This document shows, piece after piece, positions 6,976 through 16,058 of a stretch of DNA of 64,000 bases. The notes beneath the pieces are model-generated. The model was not told the DNA's origin. It was given only the letters and a program-made list of their open reading frames with translations, and did no database searches. Every line of letters begins with the position of its first letter. The first letter of the stretch is position 1. The stretch is taken from positions 434,001 to 498,000 of the forward strand of contig NZ_JBIGHW010000004.1 of assembly GCF_043555875.1 (NCBI RefSeq). The letters are read 5' to 3'. Source of the DNA: Pelomonas margarita (GTDB lineage Bacteria > Pseudomonadota > Gammaproteobacteria > Burkholderiales > Burkholderiaceae_C). The position numbers and the translations under genes are program-made.

Positions 6976-8684
6976 TCAAGCTCACCCTCGCGCAACTGAA
7001 CCTGACGGTGGGGGACATCCACGGCAACGTGCAGCGCATGGTGGCCGCGGCGCGGCAGGCGGCGTGGGCGGGCTCGCAGCTGATCGTGTTCCCCGAGCTG
7101 GCGCTCAGCGGCTACTACCCCGGCGATCTGCTGGACGAGCCGGCATTCCTGCGTCGCGTCGATCAGGGGTTGGATGCATTGCGTGCCGCGTCGCGCGAGT
7201 TGCCCGAGCTGACCTGGGTATTCGGCACGCCGCTGCGGCGCAGCGGCCCCGGCAAACCGCTGGAGAACGCGCTGCTCGCTCTGAAGGCAGGTGAGGAGTT
7301 GCTGCGCTATGCCAAGCAGCTGCTGCCTACCTACAACATCTTCGACGAGCGCCGCCACTTCGAGCCTGGCCCCGACGTGGCCAAAGTGTTGCGCATTGGC
7401 ACGGCGCAGGTGGGCCTGCTGATCTGCGAGGACGGCTGGAATGACGATGGTGCGGACTATGGCGTCAACCCGTTCGCGCGGCTGCGCGACGCTGCGCCGG
7501 ACCTCATCGTCAGCATCAACGCCAGCCCCAGCAACATCGGCAAACGGGCGCAGCGCCACCAGGTCTTCACGGCCGCGTCGCATCGCCACGGGCTGCCCAT
7601 CCTCTACGTCAACCATGTCGGCGGGCACGATCAGCTCGTCTATGACGGTGCCAGCTTTGCCGTGGAGCCCGAGGCCGGCATGGTCTTCGAGGCCGAGCGC
7701 TTTGCTGAAAGCGTGCGCACGCTGGGCTTTGTCGATGGCCGCTTCGTCGAGCCCGACGGCAGCGAGCTTGCGCGCCCCAGCGCGGCCGGGCTCTGCGCCA
7801 TGGCCTTCTACCGTGCGCAGATCGTGCTGGGCCTGCGCGACTACGCGCGCCGCTGCGGCTTCGCGCAGGCCGTCGTCGGCTGTTCCGGTGGCATCGACAG
7901 CGCGCTGACGCTGGCGCTGGCCGCCGAGGCGCTTGGGGCGGAGAACGTCGTCGGCATCACGATGCCGTCCAGCTTCTCGTCCGCCGGTTCGGTGACCGAC
8001 TCCGAGATGCTGTGCCGCAACCTCGGCATCTCGTTGCTCAACCACCCCATCCACGGCGCCGTCGATGCGCTGAAGGCGCAGTTCGCCAGCAGCTTCGGCA
8101 CGCCGGTACAGGGGCTGACGCTGGAGAACCTGCAGGCCCGCGTGCGCGGCACCATCCTGATGGCCTACTCGAACGCCTTCGGCCACCTGCTGCTGACCAC
8201 CGGCAACAAGAGCGAGGTGTCGGTGGGCTATTGCACGTTGTACGGCGATACCAACGGCGGCCTGGGACTGATCGGCGACCTCTACAAGACCGAGGTCTTT
8301 GCGCTGAGCCGCCACCTGAACGAGGCCGCTGGCCGCGAGCTGATTCCCACGGCCATCATCGAGAAAGAGCCGTCGGCCGAACTGGCGCCGGACCAGCGGG
8401 ACAGCGACAGCCTGCCGCCGTACCCGGTGCTGGACGAGATGCTCAAGCTGCTCGTCGAGGGCGAGCGGCTGGCCGCCAGCGAGCGCGAACCCGCCGAGGC
8501 CCGCCTGGCCGCGCTGCGAGAGACGGCCGAGGGCAGGGCGCTCATCGAGAAGATCGCCCGCCTGACTCAGCGCAGCGAGTACAAGCGCCGCCAGGCGCCA
8601 CCGCTGATCCGCCTGCGCGCGCGGGCCTTTGGCCAGGGGCGCCAGATGCCCATTGCGGCCGTTCACCCAGGAGTCTTGGCATGA
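6972..8684 (+). CDS. nadE: Glutamine-dependent NAD+ synthetase
   Basis: 570 residues in two domains. The N-terminal nitrilase-type glutaminase (about 1-270) shows the Glu-Lys-Cys set in FPELALSGYYPGDLL, YAKQLLPTYNIFDE and LLICEDGW. The C-terminal synthetase domain has the P-loop VVGCSGGIDSALT and the later GNKSEVSVGYCTLYGD. It converts nicotinate adenine dinucleotide to NAD using glutamine-derived ammonia. The ATG at 6972 overlaps the pncB stop, and the stop overlaps the nadM start; longer in-frame starts fall inside pncB and were rejected. Last step of the pathway encoded here. Confidence 0.93.
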   Translation: MIKLTLAQLNLTVGDIHGNVQRMVAAARQAAWAGSQLIVFPELALSGYYPGDLLDEPAFLRRVDQGLDALRAASRELPELTWVFGTPLRRSGPGKPLENALLALKAGEELLRYAKQLLPTYNIFDERRHFEPGPDVAKVLRIGTAQVGLLICEDGWNDDGADYGVNPFARLRDAAPDLIVSINASPSNIGKRAQRHQVFTAASHRHGLPILYVNHVGGHDQLVYDGASFAVEPEAGMVFEAERFAESVRTLGFVDGRFVEPDGSELARPSAAGLCAMAFYRAQIVLGLRDYARRCGFAQAVVGCSGGIDSALTLALAAEALGAENVVGITMPSSFSSAGSVTDSEMLCRNLGISLLNHPIHGAVDALKAQFASSFGTPVQGLTLENLQARVRGTILMAYSNAFGHLLLTTGNKSEVSVGYCTLYGDTNGGLGLIGDLYKTEVFALSRHLNEAAGRELIPTAIIEKEPSAELAPDQRDSDSLPPYPVLDEMLKLLVEGERLAASEREPAEARLAALRETAEGRALIEKIARLTQRSEYKRRQAPPLIRLRARAFGQGRQMPIAAVHPGVLA

Positions 8685-9715
8685 GTGCCGTCGCCGTTGT
8701 CATCGGCCGTTTCCAGACTGTTCACAACGGGCACCTCGCGCTGCTGCAGGCCGCGTTGGCTGCGGCGCCGCGTGTCATCGTGCTGCTGGGCTCGGCCCAC
8801 CAGGCGCGTTCGCCACGCCATCCGTTCAGCTGGACCGAGCGCGCCGAGATGCTGCGCTTGGTGCTCACCGACGCCGAGCGCGAGCGCGTGGAGATCGTGC
8901 CGCTGCGCGACCTCTACGACGAGGCCCGCTGGGTGCAGGCCGTGCGGGACGCCGTGCAGCAGCGCGCGGGGCACAGCGACGTCACGCTGGTGGGCCATTT
9001 CAAGGACGCCACCAGCGACTACCTGCGCCGCTTCTCGCCATGGCGGCTGCTCAGCCTGCCGCGCCAGCACCGGGTGGACGCCACCCATCTGCGCGCCGCG
9101 CTATTCGAGGCCGCGCCGGACGACCTGGACGGCGTGCTCGCCAGTTGGGTGGATCAGGTGCCGCCGGGCACGCGCAGCTTCGTGCAGGCCTGGGCACGGT
9201 TGCCGTACCTCATCGCGCTGCGGCGCGAGTGGGCCATGTTGAAGGCCTATCGCCAGGCCTGGGCAGCGGCGCCCTACGCGCCGGTATTCGTGACTGTGGA
9301 CCTGGTGCTGCAGTGTGCCGGCAGCGTGCTGCTGATCCAGCGCGCCAAAGACCCCGGCCAGGGTCTGTGGGCGCTGCCGGGCGGCTTCGTCGAGCCGCGC
9401 GACACGCTGTACCAGTCGGCCGTGCGCGAGCTGGAGGAGGAGACCGGTCTGCGCCTGCTGCCCGACGTGCTGGCGGGCGCCTTCCGTGGCGTGGCCGTCT
9501 TTGACCACCCCGACCGCAGCCAGCGCGGCCGCACCATCACGCACGCTCACCACTTTGACCTCGGCGACCGCGAGCTGCCCGAGGTGCAGGGCGCCGACGA
9601 CGCGGCCCAGGCGCGCTGGGTGCCCGTGTCGGGGCTGCTCGCCATGGAAGGCGAGCTCTATGACGACCACTTCCACATGCTGGACCGCTTCCTCGGCCTG
9701 CGCGCCCATCCCTAG
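8681..9715 (+). CDS. nadM: Bifunctional nicotinamide/nicotinate-nucleotide adenylyltransferase and Nudix hydrolase (NadM-Nudix)
   Basis: 344 residues. The N-terminal adenylyltransferase domain (about 1-180) begins VVIGRFQTVHNGH, whose HNGH (15-18) is the nucleotidyltransferase HxGH motif. The C-terminal domain (about 205-344) carries a full Nudix box starting GGFVEPRD and ending RELEEETGLRL. Fused NadM-Nudix proteins pair dinucleotide formation with ADP-ribose hydrolysis. In this operon it would supply the adenylylation step between PncB and NadE and also remove ADP-ribose, the likely NrtR ligand. It overlaps nadE by four bases and is followed by a strong terminator. Confidence 0.9.
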   Translation: MSAVAVVIGRFQTVHNGHLALLQAALAAAPRVIVLLGSAHQARSPRHPFSWTERAEMLRLVLTDAERERVEIVPLRDLYDEARWVQAVRDAVQQRAGHSDVTLVGHFKDATSDYLRRFSPWRLLSLPRQHRVDATHLRAALFEAAPDDLDGVLASWVDQVPPGTRSFVQAWARLPYLIALRREWAMLKAYRQAWAAAPYAPVFVTVDLVLQCAGSVLLIQRAKDPGQGLWALPGGFVEPRDTLYQSAVRELEEETGLRLLPDVLAGAFRGVAVFDHPDRSQRGRTITHAHHFDLGDRELPEVQGADDAAQARWVPVSGLLAMEGELYDDHFHMLDRFLGLRAHP

Positions 9716-9833
9716 CCTGGCAGCCTGTCGTCCTACACCGGCGGGGTGCGCGGGGAACTACATTCACTGCGGGCTCTGGCCCCCTGCTTTCCCTCCCTGA
9801 GCAGGCGTCTGCGCCGCAAGTGCAGACGGTTTG

Positions 9834-9868
9834 AACCCTGGCCCCTCGGGCCGGGGTTCCTTTTGTTT
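9834..9868 (+). terminator. Rho-independent terminator of the NAD salvage operon
   Basis: An 11-bp stem (9834-9844 with 9848-9858, one G-U pair) with a three-base loop is followed by CCTTTTGTTT. It ends pnc-nad transcription and separates it from the convergent araC-type gene. Confidence 0.85.
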
Positions 9869-9876
9869 GGCATCGC

Positions 9877-10917
9877 TCAGCCGGGCGCCCAGGCGCCCGG
9901 CGCCAGGCCGGTCCAGCGCTTGAAGGAGCGGCGGAAGTTGGCACCGTCGAAGTAGCCCAGCGCCTGTGCCACGCGGTCGCGCCCCCAGCCGTCAGGCCCC
10001 AGCAGATAGACGGCCACATGGACGCGCAGGCGGTCTACCTCGGCCTGGTAGTGCGTGCCGTGGCGAGCCAGGCGGCGCTTGTAGGTGGCTGGGCTCATGC
10101 CGCTTTCGGCCGCCAGCGTCTCCAGGCTGGGCGGCTGCGCCACCTGGGCCAGCAGGCGGTCTCCCAGCGCGGCCAGCAGGCCGCGGCGCAGGGCCTGCGG
10201 GTCGGCCTGGCGGGCCAGCGCCGCGCTGGCCAGGCCGGGGGCTGCGGGCCAGTGCACATCCGCCTCGGCGCGGGTCAGGCGCATGGCGTCCACCTGGCAG
10301 CCGAAGTGCAGGGACGTGCCCAGGTGCACGGCGTGCTGGGCGCGGTCGCGCGGCGCGGTGCGCTCGAAGCTGAAGCGCCACGGTAGGCGCCGGCCGGTGC
10401 GCCAGGCGCACAGGCTGGCCACGGCGCTCATGTGCAGGTCCACCACGAAGCCACGCAGCCCGGCGGGCAAGCCGCAGGCCTCGGTCCACACCAGCGTCAG
10501 TTCGCGCTCGTCCATCACAAGGCGCGGGGTCAGCAGTGGCGTCAGCCGGCCGGCGTGGCGGCACAGCAGTGTCAGCAACGCCGGCAGGCTGTCGGCTTGC
10601 AGCAAGGCCTGGCTGGCCAGGCCGTAGTGGCCGGGCAGCAGCAGGGCGCCCAGCGCGAAGGCGCTGTCCGCGCCTGCGTCGCGCAGCGGGGCCAGCAGTG
10701 CGAGCAGTTCGCGCGGCGAGATCAGCGGCTGGGCCGGCCAGGCCACGTCCAGCCCGCGGTGGTGGGCAAACTCGGCCAGTAGCGCGGCATGGTCGGTGGC
10801 CGGCAGGCAGGCGGTGTCGATCTCGTAGGGCGCCAGCCCGGCGTCGCTGCCGCCCAGGCCCAGCGGCAGCCAGGCGTCCAGCCGGGCTTGCAGCGCGTCC
10901 GCGGCGCAGCTCGTCAT
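9877..10917 (-). CDS. AraC-family transcriptional regulator with an N-terminal OruR/arabinose-binding-like domain
   Basis: 346 residues. The C-terminal 90 residues form a double HTH (PPSLETLAAESGMSPATYKRRL and RDRVAQALGYFDGANFRRSF, the latter followed by WTGLAPGAW). The N-terminal 230 residues resemble the ligand-binding domain of the OruR/ArgR-like AraC group. Its ATG overlaps the stop of the GGDEF-like gene (ATGA), so the two are one transcript. Frames extending further upstream overlap that gene and were rejected. Target genes are not evident. Confidence 0.75.
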   Translation of the reverse strand: MTSCAADALQARLDAWLPLGLGGSDAGLAPYEIDTACLPATDHAALLAEFAHHRGLDVAWPAQPLISPRELLALLAPLRDAGADSAFALGALLLPGHYGLASQALLQADSLPALLTLLCRHAGRLTPLLTPRLVMDERELTLVWTEACGLPAGLRGFVVDLHMSAVASLCAWRTGRRLPWRFSFERTAPRDRAQHAVHLGTSLHFGCQVDAMRLTRAEADVHWPAAPGLASAALARQADPQALRRGLLAALGDRLLAQVAQPPSLETLAAESGMSPATYKRRLARHGTHYQAEVDRLRVHVAVYLLGPDGWGRDRVAQALGYFDGANFRRSFKRWTGLAPGAWAPG

Positions 10918-11819
10918 AGCGCCTGCAGCAGGTCCAGCAGCAGCTGCTCGGGCGGCTGCGTGCCGCTGGTGGCGCGCAGTGCGTGGCGCACCGGCAGGCG
11001 CACGCGGCGGCCGTCGTGCAGGTTCAGCGTCAGCTGGGCGAGGGCGGCCTGCAGTTCGGCGGCCATGCATTCGCCCTCGGCCAGCCCGCAGCCAGGCAGC
11101 AGCACGATGAAGCGGTCGCCCGCGTAGCGGCACAGCAGGTCCTGCGGGCGCAGGTTGAGTTGCAGCGTGAGGCTGGCGGCCTCCAACGCGCGGTCGGCGG
11201 CCTGCAGGCCCTGCTCACGGGCGAGGTGGGCAAAGCCATCGAAGCCTAGCATCAGCACGCAGCCGCTGCGGCCCAGGCCGCGCTCCAGCGTGATCTGCTG
11301 CGCCATGTAGCCGGCGTCGGCCAGTTGGGTGACGCGGTCCACTGCCCTGTGGTCGCGGAAGAAGCGCTCGCGCTGCGCCAGTTGGCGCGCCAGCACGCGC
11401 TGCTCCTGGCGCCAGAAGTGCAGGCCCACCGTCAGCGCCAGCATGCCCAGCGGCGTGAGTGCCTCCAGCGCGTTGTCCCACAGCATGTCCTTGGGCAGGC
11501 GCCAGACCTCATCCAGCGCATCCACCCATTCGCCCACCAGCATGGCCGCCAGGCCCAGCACCAGCCAGTGCGTCACGCGTCCGGCGGGCCGGCTGGCGCG
11601 CACGTACACCAGCCACACGCCCACCATGGTCGCCATGCCGCCCTCGGCCAGCACGTCCGTGCCCTGCCATTGCGCCAGCGGCTTGAGCTCGCCCAGCGTG
11701 ATGAAGGCCAGCAGTGGCGCCGTCAGCAGCGCGGCCAGCATGGGATAGAGGGCATCGCGGGCCAGCAGCTGCTGCAGCGGCTGGCCGATGGTGGGTGAGG
11801 GCAGGGTCCAAGGGCGCAT
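10914..11819 (-). CDS. Membrane protein with a degenerate GGDEF domain
   Basis: 301 residues. Four or five hydrophobic segments fill the first 140 residues (for example MLAALLTAPLLAFITL and WLVLGLAAMLVGEWV), then a short coiled part leads into a GGDEF-fold domain from about residue 155. The signature that should read GGDEF is AGDRF (LCRYAGDRFIVLLPG), losing the second Gly-Glu chemistry, so diguanylate cyclase activity is doubtful. Flanking family features remain, such as RDHRAVDRVTQLAD in place of the usual DxLTxLxN segment. It may be an enzymatically dead sensor that relays a membrane signal to the co-transcribed AraC regulator. Confidence 0.65.
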   Translation of the reverse strand: MRPWTLPSPTIGQPLQQLLARDALYPMLAALLTAPLLAFITLGELKPLAQWQGTDVLAEGGMATMVGVWLVYVRASRPAGRVTHWLVLGLAAMLVGEWVDALDEVWRLPKDMLWDNALEALTPLGMLALTVGLHFWRQEQRVLARQLAQRERFFRDHRAVDRVTQLADAGYMAQQITLERGLGRSGCVLMLGFDGFAHLAREQGLQAADRALEAASLTLQLNLRPQDLLCRYAGDRFIVLLPGCGLAEGECMAAELQAALAQLTLNLHDGRRVRLPVRHALRATSGTQPPEQLLLDLLQAL

Positions 11820-11839
11820 CCGGCCATCGTATGAACGGC

Positions 11840-11932
11840 GTGTGACAGTGTCGGGACGCTGCGGCAGGGGAGTCGCATCGGCTCACGGTGGGCCGCCTGC
11901 TGCGCTGCCGGGCCTGTGTGACAGCTGTGTCA
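11840..11932. promoter_or_regulatory. Paired GTGTGACAG...TGTC motifs between divergent genes
   Basis: GTGTGACAGTGTC at 11840-11852 and GTGTGACAGCTGTGTCA at 11916-11932 share a nine-base core. The second contains the inverted pair TGACA/TGTCA. They sit in the 174-base gap between the GGDEF-like gene and the TonB receptor gene, so they could be operators for either. The regulator is unknown; spacing does not fit a standard Pho box. Confidence 0.35.
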
Positions 11933-11993
11933 AATGCTCGCCACGCCGCGTCGCGAGCATGCCGGCCATTCACACGACGCCGGACGCTCCGCC

Positions 11994-14468
11994 ATGTCTC
12001 ACCGCCACCTTCCCCGCCTCGGCCTGCTGGCCGTCTCCATCACCCTGGGCTTTGCCGCTCAGGCCCAGACCAAGACCGAGAACCTCGGCACCATCGTCGT
12101 CACCGGCCAGCGCGCCAGCCTGCAGTCGGCGCTGGACAAGCAGCGCAACGCGCAAGGCGTGCTCAGCGTCGTGCATGCCGACGGCATCGGCCAGTTGCCC
12201 GACGACAACGCCGCCGAGGCGCTGGCCCGGCTGCCCGGCGTGACGCTGGAGCGCGACCAGGGCGAGGGCCGCTTCGTGCGCGTGCGCGGGCTGGGGTCGG
12301 ACTACAACACGATCAGCATCAATGGCGCCACAGTGCCGGCCTCCGAGGCCGGCCGCCGCTCGCCGGGCCTGGACGTGGTGCCGGCCGGGCTGATCCGCTC
12401 GCTGGAAGTGCACAAGACCCTGACGCCCGACATGGACGCCAGCAGCCTGGGCGGCAGCGTCAGCGTCAACACGCTGACCGCCTTCGACGTGCCGGGCCGC
12501 CTGCTCAGCCTGGATCTGGGTGCCAACCATGACACCAACCTGGGCGCCACCAAGCCGCGCCTGGGCCTGACGTTCGCGGATCGCTTCGTCGACGGCAAGC
12601 TGGGCTTCGCGGTGTCGGTGTCTCGCGACCAGCGGCGCTTTGCCAGCGACAACGTCGAGACTGGCGGCGCTTGGGACGAGGGCAAGCTGGAGGAGCTGGA
12701 GCTGCGCCGCTACGACATCCTGCGCACCCGCACCGGGGCGGCCATGAGCCTGGACTGGCGCCCGGCGCCCGGCCAGCAGCTCTACCTGCGCGGCTTTGCC
12801 AGCCGCTTCAGCGACGACGAGCAGCGCCAGGCGCTGGCTGTGGAGTTCGAGGATGCGCAGTCCGTCGGCGCGCTGGGTGACGGCACGGCCGTGCGTGAAC
12901 TCAAGGCCCGCCGCGAGACGGCCCGCACGGCTTCGCTCGCGCTGGGCGGCCAGCTGGCCGTGACGGGCTGGCTTCTACAGGCCGAGACCGGCCTGGGCCG
13001 CGCCGAGGAGCGCACGCCCGAGGGCCTGGCCGGCGCCGCTTTCGAGGCTGACTTCTCCGGCCTGGGCTTCAACGACAGCCGTCGCCCGCTGCTGCAGGGG
13101 CCGGCCGGCCTGCGCCAGGCCGGCGCCTACGAGCTGGACGAGGTGGAGATCGAGGACAGCCGCGCCCGCGACCGCGTGCGCCACCTGAAGCTGGACGTGC
13201 AGCGCACGCTTGACCTGACCGGCGGCGCAGACCTGACGATCAAGACCGGCGCCAAGGCCACGCGCCGCCACAAGGACAACCAGCAGGAAACCTATGTGCT
13301 GGACAGCGACGCGCTCGGCGAGCGCAGCCTGGCCGACGTGAGCGGGGCGGCTGGCGTGAGCTATCCCTGGGGCAGCAGCTTCGGCCCGGCCATGGACGCC
13401 GGCAAGCTGCGCGCGCTGTGGCGCTCCCTGAAGCTGGCCGACTACCGCGACGACGAGGACTCGCTGGTGGGTGATGTGGATTTGAAGGAACAGGTCGACG
13501 CCTTCTACGCCCAGGCCACCTGGGAGCGCGGCGGCACGCAGCTGCTGGGCGGCGTGCGTCTGGAGCGGGTGCGCTTTCAGGCACGTGGTAACGCGCTGGT
13601 GGACGGCGATGTTGCCGCGGTCAGCGTTGACACCCGCAGCACCCACTGGCTGCCGGCGCTGATGCTGCGGCAGGACCTGGGTGGCCAGCTGCTGGCGCGT
13701 GCAGCCTTCACCAGCTCGCTGGTGCGGCCCAGCTTCGAGCAGCTGTCGCCCGGCCGCGTGGTGGACGGCGACGAGGCCGAACTTGGCAACCCTAGCCTGA
13801 AGCCGCTGCGCTCGCGCAACCTGGACATCGGCCTGGAGCAGGGCCTGGGCCGGGACGGCACGGTGTCGGCGTATGCCTTCAGCAAGCGCATCCGCGACTT
13901 CGTGTTCCAGACCGACCTGGCCGGCGCACCGGGCTGGGAGGGCTTCGACCAGGTCAACACCTTCGCCAACGGCGACAGCGCGCGCGTGCACGGCCTGGAA
14001 CTGGCCTACAACCAGGCGCTGCGCAGCCTGCCAGCGCCGTTCAACAACCTGATTGTCGGCGCCAACGCCAGCCTCGTGCGCTCCAAGGCCCGCGTGGGCG
14101 GCTATGACGGCGGCGTGTGGAAGAGCCGCGAGATCAGCCTGCCCAGCCAGTCCGACCGCAGCGTCAACCTCAGCCTGGGCTGGGAAGGGCAGGGCCTGTC
14201 GGCGCGCCTCGCGCTGAACCACCAGTCGTCCTACCTGCTGGAAGTGGGCGACGTGTTCGATGCCGCACGCGATCTGCGCGTGGATGGCCAGCAGCGCTTG
14301 GACCTGTCGCTGAAGTACAAGCTCAGCCGCCAGCTGGAGCTGAGTGCCGATGTGGCCAACCTGACCAACCAGGCCTACTACGTCTACCAGGCCACGCCTG
14401 CGCAGAATGCGCAATACGAGCGTTACGGCCGCAGCATCAAGCTGGGCCTGAAGTGGAGCCTGTTCTGA
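11994..14468 (+). CDS. TonB-dependent outer membrane receptor
   Basis: 824 residues. The start at 11994 gives a clean signal peptide (HLPRLGLLAVSITLGFAAQAQ); the ATG at 11934 would place 20 unlikely residues before it. A short TonB-box-like NLGTIVVTGQ follows, then a plug domain (about 50-170: LPDDNAAEALARLPGV, VRVRGLGSDYNTISING) and a beta-barrel ending in LGLKWSLF with a terminal Phe. The plug style matches the large receptors often used for carbohydrates or other big substrates. Its stop shares one base with the phytase start, so the receptor probably imports a product or partner of phytate breakdown. Substrate inferred from that pairing. Confidence 0.85.
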   Translation: MSHRHLPRLGLLAVSITLGFAAQAQTKTENLGTIVVTGQRASLQSALDKQRNAQGVLSVVHADGIGQLPDDNAAEALARLPGVTLERDQGEGRFVRVRGLGSDYNTISINGATVPASEAGRRSPGLDVVPAGLIRSLEVHKTLTPDMDASSLGGSVSVNTLTAFDVPGRLLSLDLGANHDTNLGATKPRLGLTFADRFVDGKLGFAVSVSRDQRRFASDNVETGGAWDEGKLEELELRRYDILRTRTGAAMSLDWRPAPGQQLYLRGFASRFSDDEQRQALAVEFEDAQSVGALGDGTAVRELKARRETARTASLALGGQLAVTGWLLQAETGLGRAEERTPEGLAGAAFEADFSGLGFNDSRRPLLQGPAGLRQAGAYELDEVEIEDSRARDRVRHLKLDVQRTLDLTGGADLTIKTGAKATRRHKDNQQETYVLDSDALGERSLADVSGAAGVSYPWGSSFGPAMDAGKLRALWRSLKLADYRDDEDSLVGDVDLKEQVDAFYAQATWERGGTQLLGGVRLERVRFQARGNALVDGDVAAVSVDTRSTHWLPALMLRQDLGGQLLARAAFTSSLVRPSFEQLSPGRVVDGDEAELGNPSLKPLRSRNLDIGLEQGLGRDGTVSAYAFSKRIRDFVFQTDLAGAPGWEGFDQVNTFANGDSARVHGLELAYNQALRSLPAPFNNLIVGANASLVRSKARVGGYDGGVWKSREISLPSQSDRSVNLSLGWEGQGLSARLALNHQSSYLLEVGDVFDAARDLRVDGQQRLDLSLKYKLSRQLELSADVANLTNQAYYVYQATPAQNAQYERYGRSIKLGLKWSLF

Positions 14469-16048
14469 TGCGCCGTTTGTTGCTGACCCTCGCGCTCGGC
14501 GCCACCCTGACCGTCGCGCAGAGCGCCGCGCACGCCGAGCGCTTCGAACTCGCCAAGACCGCGCTGGAGCTGCGCGACGACGCCGGCCGCACGCTGGACC
14601 GCCACGCGCTGCGTGCCAAGCACATGGACCAGCGCCACGACGACGGCCCGCTGGCCGTGCTGCAGGACGCCGACAGCGGCCGCCTCCAGCTCTGGCGCGC
14701 CAGCGCCGGCCGTCTGCAGCGCCAGGCAGAGTGGCCCGCGCCGCCGTTTGACCTCGCGCAGCTGTGCCTGTACCGCGACCCGCAGGGCCTGCTGCAGCTT
14801 TTCCTGCTGGGCAAGGAGGGCTTGTCGGCGCAGTGGCTGATCCGTGGCGGCGAGGCGCTGCCGGTGCAGGCGCTGGCCACGCCGCTGGACCCCGGCGGCT
14901 GCCGCGTGCGCGACGCCGACGGCCTGCTCTACCTCAGCGAGCCCGGCGTGGGCCTGTGGGCCCAGTCCGCCAACGCCGAGCGCCCGGGCCGGCGCCTGCT
15001 GCTGGCGGACAGCGAGTCCGGCGAGAAGGCGCTCAATGCCAAGCTGGATGCGTGGTTGGCCGCTCACCCCGTGGCGCCGCTGCCGGCACCGCACCCGGTG
15101 GTGTTGGCTACGGGCCAGACGCAGCCGGTGCGCGAGGCTGGCGATGCCGCGGACGACCCCGCTATCTGGGTGCACCCCACGCGCGGCGCACAGAGCCTGG
15201 TGCTGGGCACCGACAAGAAGCGCGGCCTGGCCGTCTACGGGCTGGACGGCCGTGAGCGCCAGTTCCTGCCTGTGGGCCGCATCAACAACGTGGACCTGCG
15301 ACAGGGCCTGCGCTACGGCGGCCGCCGGCTGGACCTGGCCGTGGCCACGCAGCGCGACGAGGCCGGCCTGGTGCTGTTCGGCATCTCGCTCACTGGTCGC
15401 GTCAGCGAGCTGGCGCGCCTGCCCACCGGGCTGGACGACATCTATGGCGTCTGCGTGGGCCGCAATGCCGAAGGCGGGCTGGACGTCTACCCCAACGACA
15501 AGGACGGCCGCGTGCTGCGCCTGCGTCTGATGCTGGCCGGCACAACCTGGCAGGCCCGGCCCGTGGCCGAGTACCGCCTGGACAGCCAGCCCGAGGGCTG
15601 CGTGGTGGACGAGGCGCACCAGGCGCTGTTCATCGGCGAGGAGAAGCGCGGCGTGTGGCGGCTGGACCTGGCCACGCCGGGCAGCCAGCCGGCGCTGGTC
15701 ATCACCGCCGGCCCGGGACTGGTGCCGGACGTGGAAGGCCTGGCCATCCACCCCGGGCGCGGCTGGCTGGTGGTGTCGTCGCAGGGCAGCGACTCCTACG
15801 CCGTCTACGACATCCGCCCGCCGTTCGCGCAGCGCGGCACGTTCTCCATCGGTGTCAACGCGGCGCTGGGCATTGACGCGGTGTCCGAGACCGACGGCCT
15901 GGACCTGACGTCCGCCAACCTCGGCGGCCCGTACAAAGACGGACTGCTCGTCGTGCAGGACGGCCACAAGCGCCTGCCGCACGGGCCGCAGAACTTCAAA
16001 CTGGTGCCGTGGGCTGCGGTGGAGCAGGCGCTGCGCCACGGTCGCTAG
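14468..16048 (+). CDS. Beta-propeller phytase (3-phytase)
   Basis: 526 residues with a signal peptide (RRLLLTLALGATLTVAQSAAHA). The C-terminal 300 residues carry phytase segments: DDPAIWVHP (Asp229-Asp230), LGTDKKRGLAVYGLDG, GRINNVDLRQG, and QPEGCVVDEAHQALFIGEEKRG with acidic calcium-site residues. The N-terminal 200 residues look like an additional incomplete propeller, as in dual-domain enzymes. It would release phosphate from phytate in the periplasm or outside the cell, with calcium. Directly coupled to a TonB receptor and followed by a small lipoprotein. Confidence 0.85.
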   Translation: MRRLLLTLALGATLTVAQSAAHAERFELAKTALELRDDAGRTLDRHALRAKHMDQRHDDGPLAVLQDADSGRLQLWRASAGRLQRQAEWPAPPFDLAQLCLYRDPQGLLQLFLLGKEGLSAQWLIRGGEALPVQALATPLDPGGCRVRDADGLLYLSEPGVGLWAQSANAERPGRRLLLADSESGEKALNAKLDAWLAAHPVAPLPAPHPVVLATGQTQPVREAGDAADDPAIWVHPTRGAQSLVLGTDKKRGLAVYGLDGRERQFLPVGRINNVDLRQGLRYGGRRLDLAVATQRDEAGLVLFGISLTGRVSELARLPTGLDDIYGVCVGRNAEGGLDVYPNDKDGRVLRLRLMLAGTTWQARPVAEYRLDSQPEGCVVDEAHQALFIGEEKRGVWRLDLATPGSQPALVITAGPGLVPDVEGLAIHPGRGWLVVSSQGSDSYAVYDIRPPFAQRGTFSIGVNAALGIDAVSETDGLDLTSANLGGPYKDGLLVVQDGHKRLPHGPQNFKLVPWAAVEQALRHGR

Positions 16049-16058
16049 GATGGGCGGC

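Noticed and set aside
9877..11133. Longer version of the AraC regulator
   Set aside because: The extra 72 residues overlap the GGDEF-like gene and are Arg/Ala/Pro-rich noise; the overlapping ATGA start at 10917 is better.
11916..11932. Pho box upstream of the receptor-phytase operon
   Set aside because: CTGTCAC-like halves exist on the minus strand, but the 7-4-7 spacing of a Pho box is not met.
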